Shown here: in pieces, positions 58,527-64,000 of the stretch | Numbering within the stretch: the stretch's first letter is position 1 | Layout: the number at the start of each line of letters is the position of its first letter | From: Gordionus sp. m RMFG-2023 | Lineage: Eukaryota > Nematomorpha > Gordioida > Chordodea > Parachordodidae | Reading direction: 5' to 3' | Length of the DNA stretch: 64,000 nucleotides | Assembly: GCF_954871325.1 (NCBI RefSeq) | Contig: NC_088776.1 | Location: forward strand, 26,832,508 to 26,896,507 | Notes under the pieces: model-generated | What the model was told of the DNA's origin: nothing | The model's database searches: none | Seen by the model: only the letters and a program-made list of their open reading frames with translations | Translations under genes and position numbers: made by a program

Positions 58527-59390
58527 ATGTCAAGCCGGGAAAGTTTTTTAAAAAATGAATATAGAAAAATGGATAAATTATTATGTATCTCCAAAAATGA
58601 TAGGGAAAATAAACGTATTAGTTATTATATTATTTATATATTGCTAAAATCTTTCGTCTCTAATCTCTCACTGGGCCCCCATAAAAAATGGATGAATTAT
58701 TATATGATTACTAATGAATATCTAACAATAATGACTCACGAGCTGCAAAGGAGACTTGTAAAACCTATGAAAACGGCTACATTCTACTCGATAATAGCAA
58801 TCATAGATATATTCATAAAAGAGTAGCTTTCATTATGTTTTAATTATGTGAAAGAGGATTTAAATATAAATAAAATATTTTTAGGATTTTATGAAGTATC
58901 GGAAAAATATTCTGAACATTTATTTAACGTAATCAAATATATATTACTTAGATGATCTTTAGGCATCAAATGCAAAGGTCAATGTTATGATGGAACTCTA
59001 ACCTTAATGGAAATATATTTGGTTTATAAAGGCATCTTCTTAATGAAGAATCTAGAGCAATTGATATACATTGTGCAGGTCATACATTAAATCTTGTGGT
59101 ACAAGATACATTTGATACAATAGAAAATTACCATTTTATAGCAATAATGAAAGATTTATCTTTTTTTCGAGACTCTCCAAAATGCAAGGGAATATTTCAT
59201 TCCATCCAAGATGAAAATGATAGTTCATATGCTAATAATAGAGCTAAAATCAATAGAAAGGAATGATGAAATAATCATAAAGTTTCATTAGAAATTATAA
59301 ATACATTTTGCAGTACAAGAGAAAAAAATGTTATTATACTAAATAAAAAATTAAAGTGCTATAAAAATAATAGATGAAATAAATTTTCCG
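58527..59390 (+). pseudogene. Degraded hAT transposase (DUF4371 type)
   Basis: The recognisable part runs from about 58970 (CKGQCYDGTLTLME, the YDGA..M block around the second catalytic Asp), through AIDIHCAGHTLNLVVQDTFD (59050-59115), to FFRDSPKCKGIFHS (59165-59205). The upstream frame at 58527-58826 is open but not clearly part of it. Several frame changes break it. The C-terminal region is absent. Confidence 0.6.
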
Positions 59391-59505
59391 AAATGTTCAA
59401 AAGTATTTTTTTCTTTATAAAAAATCTTTTAGTTTTTTAAATTCTTTTTATATAAAAAATGTCAATTCTAAGTAAATAAATGAAAATAAATTATCAAATA
59501 TGTTA

Positions 59506-59930
59506 AATTTACTTGTTGACACTTAAAACTGTCATATAATTTACAAAAAATAAGTCAATCAACTTCATATTGTCATTTGTAGCTAAAACTAGTAGCTTCT
59601 AATGTTCTAAATTTAGTTACTTTTTTATTATTCAAAATAATCCCAGCTTAAAAATAGCTAATACGTACCCCAGCAAATCTGACCCAGGTCAACAATATTA
59701 ATTAAAATTTTTTGGAGATATAAAAATACCATAAATATTGTGAGTATATTTATACATGACAAAATTGAGTTTATTTTATCATTTAGATATGATATTAAGT
59801 CAGAATCTAAAAAATTATTAGTAAAATTATAAAAAATTAAAAAGTATCTTTTGACATGTTAAAATTTAAATTTGCATTTAAAATTTCTCATGAGCAATGT
59901 GTGATTTTTAGACCTACTTAAGCACCAATT
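59506..59930 (+). repeat. Dispersed repeat, copy related to 28052-28340 and 28790-28990
   Basis: ACTTAAAACTGTCATATAAT, CATGACAAAATTGAGTTTAT and TTAAATTTGCATTTAAAA correspond in order to the copy at 28 kb. Confidence 0.6.
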
Positions 59931-60326
59931 AAAAGATTTATTGTTATATTTTTCAACAACCCCAAGAAGATTTGGATATAAATTTTACCACTATCAAACT
60001 TTGAATGATTATTTTTAGAATGAGCATCATGATATAATTATATCTAATTTCCTAATATAAATATATTATTCATAAAGAATAACACTATATCTTTCCAGCT
60101 CATTCGTTGATGGGCTTTTTAAGCATGTTTAAAAATGTGTTTGATATAATATCGTAAAAAATATTTGGATAACAGTAGATTTTCCAATTTTAGCATTACA
60201 CATACACCTTTTATGATTATAATAAAAAAAGGTATCTTAATTTATAACTAAATGTATATTAAAAAGTAATATTCAAATCTAGATGCATTTTTAAGTTATG
60301 CATCTGTAGCTAATCTGTATTATACA

Positions 60327-63028
60327 CAGGGGCCCCTACAACGGGGGGGGGGTCCGAAGCAGCTGCTTCAGTAAATTTGAGTGGGGGTACTTTTTTTTAC
60401 ATCCATCATGATCATGTGATTTCTGGTTTATAAATGTAACAATAAGACACCCCCCCCCCACTTAATATTTAATTTAATATATTGACGGAAATTTTGGTCG
60501 ATGTTTAGTAAATTTGTTATCCGAAATTTCTTGTCATAAATTATTTTTCCAATTTTAAAATATGCCTAAAAATATTAACCAATATTAACAATAGCAAAAT
60601 TCCTAGAAATTGGATTACTTATAGTATTAAAATGTATAAAGTTTTTTGCTTAACATGCCTTTTATTTGGTGGTCCACACGCAAATTCAAAATGGACATGT
60701 GAAGGTCTAGATAAATGGCAAAATATTAATCATGATATTATTCTGCATGAATCTTCACAGGCACATATGATGGCCGATTATGGAAGGCTTTCTCATAATA
60801 AAAATCGATATTAAAATTTATAACACCTCAGAAAGAATGTGTAGATAATAACCGTTCTATTATAAGAATTATAATAAAATGTTTAGATTATTAATATCTC
60901 GTAACCAAGCCTTCTGGGGGAACAGGCAACAAGAAGGCAATATGATGGCCCTTATTAAACTTATTGCAGATTCTGAACCTTTACTAAAAATATATATACA
61001 GCAAAATGAAGAAAGAAAAAAGGATAAAAAAATAAGGGATTAAAAACGAAATATATTCAAAACTATTATCATATAATAACATAAACATTCTCATTGAAAC
61101 CATGAAAAATATGGTTATAAAAAAATTCAAAATGAGATTACATTTAACAGGTGCTTTTCAATCATAGTTGATGGCACATACGATGTTTCGAAATCAGAAG
61201 CAATAGCTTTGATAGTAAGATATGTTGAAAATAGTGAGACGCCGAAGCCTGTTGAAAGACTGATTGACATATATTGTACGGGAAATACCACAGGTCTCGA
61301 TATAAAGCATAATATAATATCCAAACTTGGCTCGATGAATTTACCCCTTGAATATCTAGTTGGGCAAAGTTATGATGGCGCCTCAAACATAAGTGGAAGA
61401 ATCAATGGTGTGCAAGCCTTGATTAGAGCAGAGGCGCCAAAGGCAGCTTTTATTTGGTGTTATTGTCATCGATTAAATTTAATCGTTGTTCAATTATGCC
61501 AATCAATTAAAAAACTTCGAAATGTTCTAGGAATACTAGATGAGATTTATGTCTATTTTAATGGTGTAAAAAGATATGAGGTACTCAAAATTTCAGTGTA
61601 ATGATCTGAAAAAATCGCAACGATTTCTACGCGTCAAGAATACCACTCGGTAATAGTTCCTTATTTATTTAAATTTTAAATGTTTTTTTTATTTAAAAGC
61701 TGGCTATCGTCATATAAAGCTATTGTAAATTTTTTTCAACTTTATGATGCCTTGAGGGCAGCTTTAACAAATTTAAAGGATTCTGAAGATCCTGCCACTT
61801 CCACTATGGCTAGTGCTATAGTCTTTAGAATAGAAAAATTTGATTTTATCTTATCACTTTGTGTTTTGGATAAAATATTGTTGATAAGAAGTTTGGCTTG
61901 TACAAAATTGCAAACCATTTCGAAGGATATAGGGTATGCAATAAATCAAATTCAATTGACAAATGATTGCTTGATTAATTTGAGAAGTATAATATAAATT
62001 ATTGTCTTAATTATTTTTTAATCTAATAGATAATAACACTGAATTTTTGGATGTTTTTTCAAAGGCGCAAGATTTTATGAAGGAGAGAAATCTACATTTT
62101 GATTTTGAAAGTTCTAGACTTCAAACATTACAATCCAAAAAGGAAAGGTATATATATACTTTCATCATTAAATATAGAAATTTTTTTTAGCTTTAAAATG
62201 CAGTTTAACGAAAGATTTAATGATGATTCCATGAAATTTTTACATCAAACATCATTTTTTACGCCAAAGGGAATGGCAGAAAAATCAATTATTAAAGAAG
62301 ATATCGAGGATATCTGTGAATTTTACAATTTAAATTCAAGTCAAATTTTCGAAGAAATGTTGAAGTTTCGAAATATTTATAAGATAGTCAAAATGGGGAA
62401 TGTAATTATTACTCATGACCTAGAGGTTCAAGAATCTAAAGATTTGTCAGATTCTGAGAATTGTAAATTTATTTAATTAAAATATTTTCACCAATACATT
62501 ATTTAGCTTCTTCTGATGATGATGAAAATTCAGGGACTTACGATTCAGATTGGAAAAACTATTCATTTATTTTACCTTATCGTTTACTTTTAAATTTTTC
62601 TGCTTTCCCTAATTTAAGAATTTTATATAAATATTTATTAACCATTCCCACAACCTCATGTACTGCCGAAAGAGTCATGAGTATAATTAAATTAATTAAA
62701 ACAAGATTGTGCAGTACCATGAAAGATTCTTTTCTCAATAGTTTAACCATATTATCAATGGAAAAAATTTTATTTAAACAATTAAATACTGATGAAATTA
62801 TAAATTCTTTCGCTTTCTCTTCCCCTAATTTATCTAAATTATTAATTTAAATAATATTTATAAAGTTATATTTTTGCATTTTACTTATATTATATATTAA
62901 AAATTGATGCAATAAAAATTATTTTTGAAATTTATGGGTGTCATAATTATCATTTTTTCGAAGGGGGGGTGGGATACTTTTCAAGGGGGTATTCTGCTTC
63001 GTTCGCTCAAAAAGTGTAGGGGCCATTG
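60327..63028 (+). mobile_element. Well-preserved hAT element (DUF4371/ZMYM type)
   Basis: The ends are CAGGGGCCCCTACA (left) and, at the right on the other strand, CAATGGCCCCTACA. Identical ATTATACA flanks it at 60319-60326 and 63029-63036. The interior carries one plus-strand transposase gene in the expected order from zinc finger to dimerisation region. It is the youngest-looking hAT of the window, given its perfect target duplication and long open stretches. Confidence 0.95.
60600..62850 (+). pseudogene. hAT transposase gene with short introns, a few breaks
   Basis: Order of parts: a TTF-type zinc finger with VFCLTCLLFGG and HDIILHESSQAH (60630-60790); a DUF4371 lead-in with EGNMMALIKLIADSEPLLKI (60935-61000); the RNase H-like fold with SIIVDGTYD (first Asp, about 61160) and GQSYDGASNISGRINGVQAL (second Asp, about 61365-61425) and CYCHRLNLIVVQL; a TTRW motif at 61650; helical insert; and the dimerisation region TIPTTSCTAERVMSIIKLIK, ending at a stop near 62850. 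Four GT-AG introns of 43-50 bp (61650-61699, 61987-62029, 62148-62190, 62463-62506) are inferred because each removes stops and keeps the frame. Apparent frame changes near 61125 and 61590, and gaps in the N-terminal half (60815-60850), suggest it is inactive. hAT transposases cut and paste DNA with 8-bp target duplications. Confidence 0.85.
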
Positions 63029-63220
63029 ATTATACACATTTATAAATTATATTTCAACAACTTTGTGCTATATATCTCAGTTAGAGAAAACCTTTTTCGA
63101 TATCTTTATAATTTTAAAATAATTTTAATCGTCAAAAATGAATGCATCATATATAATAATTTTATAAAAATTTTGTTTTAAAAATTCTACACACATATAA
63201 TTAAATCATTAATATATAAT

Positions 63221-63499
63221 CAGAGACCTGTAGGCCTGCCCGGATCTGATTTTGTACAATAAAAATTGGGGATGGACTTAAAATAAAATCATGCTGGGCT
63301 GAATTTTATAAAACAAATATATTTATTAATATCGATCTCTTATCCTTCAATTGCTTCTAATAGTTCAATTTTCCTTTAAACCAACTACAAAGCACTGCCA
63401 AAAATTAAAAATCAAGGTTGGTCTAGAAATAATCAAAATAAAAAATTCCGCAAAATTTAAATCCCAGCTAGGGCTAAATATTTGGCATCTGCAGGTCCC
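63221..63499. mobile_element. MITE of the CAGAGACCTGCA / GCCCGG family
   Basis: Left end CAGAGACCTGTAGGCCTGCC and right end GGCATCTGCAGGTCC are inverted relatives, as in the copy at 4313-4530. The interior is AT-rich with a GCTGGGCTGAA block. Confidence 0.65.
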
Positions 63500-63775
63500 A
63501 GAAAAATAATATTAATATAAATATATAATACTTTGTATATCCAAGTGAGGATCGGATTGAGAATCAAGGATTTTCAAAAAATCATTATTCTGTAAAAAAG
63601 ACTTAACATCAATATCCATTTTTGATTCATTTGTTTTGAGAGAGGAATTTGGAAGATACTTTTTGATGTTGGTATCTATATTATTAATGAATGCATATAA
63701 ATATAATCGATTATGACCTATATTATATTATAGGCAGACCAAAACTTCAATCGTCCCATAAAACAAAAAGTTAAC

Positions 63776-63895
63776 TAGGGGTGTCACCAGTCTTTACAAT
63801 CTTAGGGGGCTCATTTTCAAAATGACTTTTTTTTAGCCATAGTATAAAAAAAATTTCAAATTTTTAGGGGGTTCTTGCTCCTGTGTCCCTTTCCT
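63776..63895. mobile_element. Truncated MITE of the CAGGGGCGTCACTA family
   Basis: TAGGGGTGTCACCAGTCTTTA begins it, and CATTTTCAAAATGAC with TTAGCCA gives one internal unit as in 27716-28029. The right end (CTCCTGTGTCCC) is worn. Confidence 0.6.
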
Positions 63896-64000
63896 CGACT
63901 GAAGATAAGATTAACAAACATAATAAATAAGATGGATTATATGAATAGCATAAAATGGGGGAAAATACCGAAGGAGCTTAGCACCCGGAAAGTTGAAAGT

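Overview
This window is nuclear DNA from an animal with a very AT-rich genome. Three things point that way: a homeobox gene of the Msx class broken by a 10 kb intron, spliceosomal GT-AG signals, and a dense layer of eukaryotic transposons, mostly hAT. The Msx-type homeodomain shows it is a metazoan. The AT bias and the kinds of hAT elements suggest an invertebrate, with an arthropod plausible, but the species cannot be settled from the sequence. There is no operon, rRNA or CRISPR array.

The only convincing host gene lies on the minus strand. One exon (46948-47135) carries homeodomain residues up to Q44. The next exon (36128-36784) restarts at V45 with VKIWFQNRRAKAKR and runs to the stop codon. 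The intron between them (36785-46947) is packed with repeats. The largest is an inverted repeat of about 5.4 kb (41150-46570) whose two arms each hold a different inserted element: a foldback MITE in the left arm and an hAT in the right arm. The 5' part of the gene was not found.

The rest is a transposon graveyard. Left to right: a dispersed repeat with hairpins (100-405, second copy near 39 kb); a 31-copy 15-bp minisatellite (2986-3450); hAT remnants (1-7.5 kb); an hAT deletion derivative with a perfect 8-bp target duplication (5492-6580); a retroelement fragment (9.5-10.2 kb); an hAT of the DUF4371/ZMYM type (13214-16014); a foldback element with nearly identical 348-bp inverted arms (16640-19777) and tandem relatives at 21.9-23 kb; hAT and MITE fragments (23-29 kb), including a MITE nested in a MITE; an hAT nested in another hAT (29068-31530); retroelement fragments (33.7, 48.7 and 55.3 kb); the Msx locus (36.0-47.1 kb); tRNA-derived sequences (49.5-49.8 kb); several more MITEs (51-57 kb); and a well-preserved hAT (60327-63028) with a perfect target duplication and four tiny introns of 43-50 bp that keep the reading frame.

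No new multi-gene system was found. The most unusual structures are the two long inverted repeats, one of them inside the Msx intron, the structured dispersed repeat with apparent base-pair compensation, and the nearly intact intron-bearing hAT.
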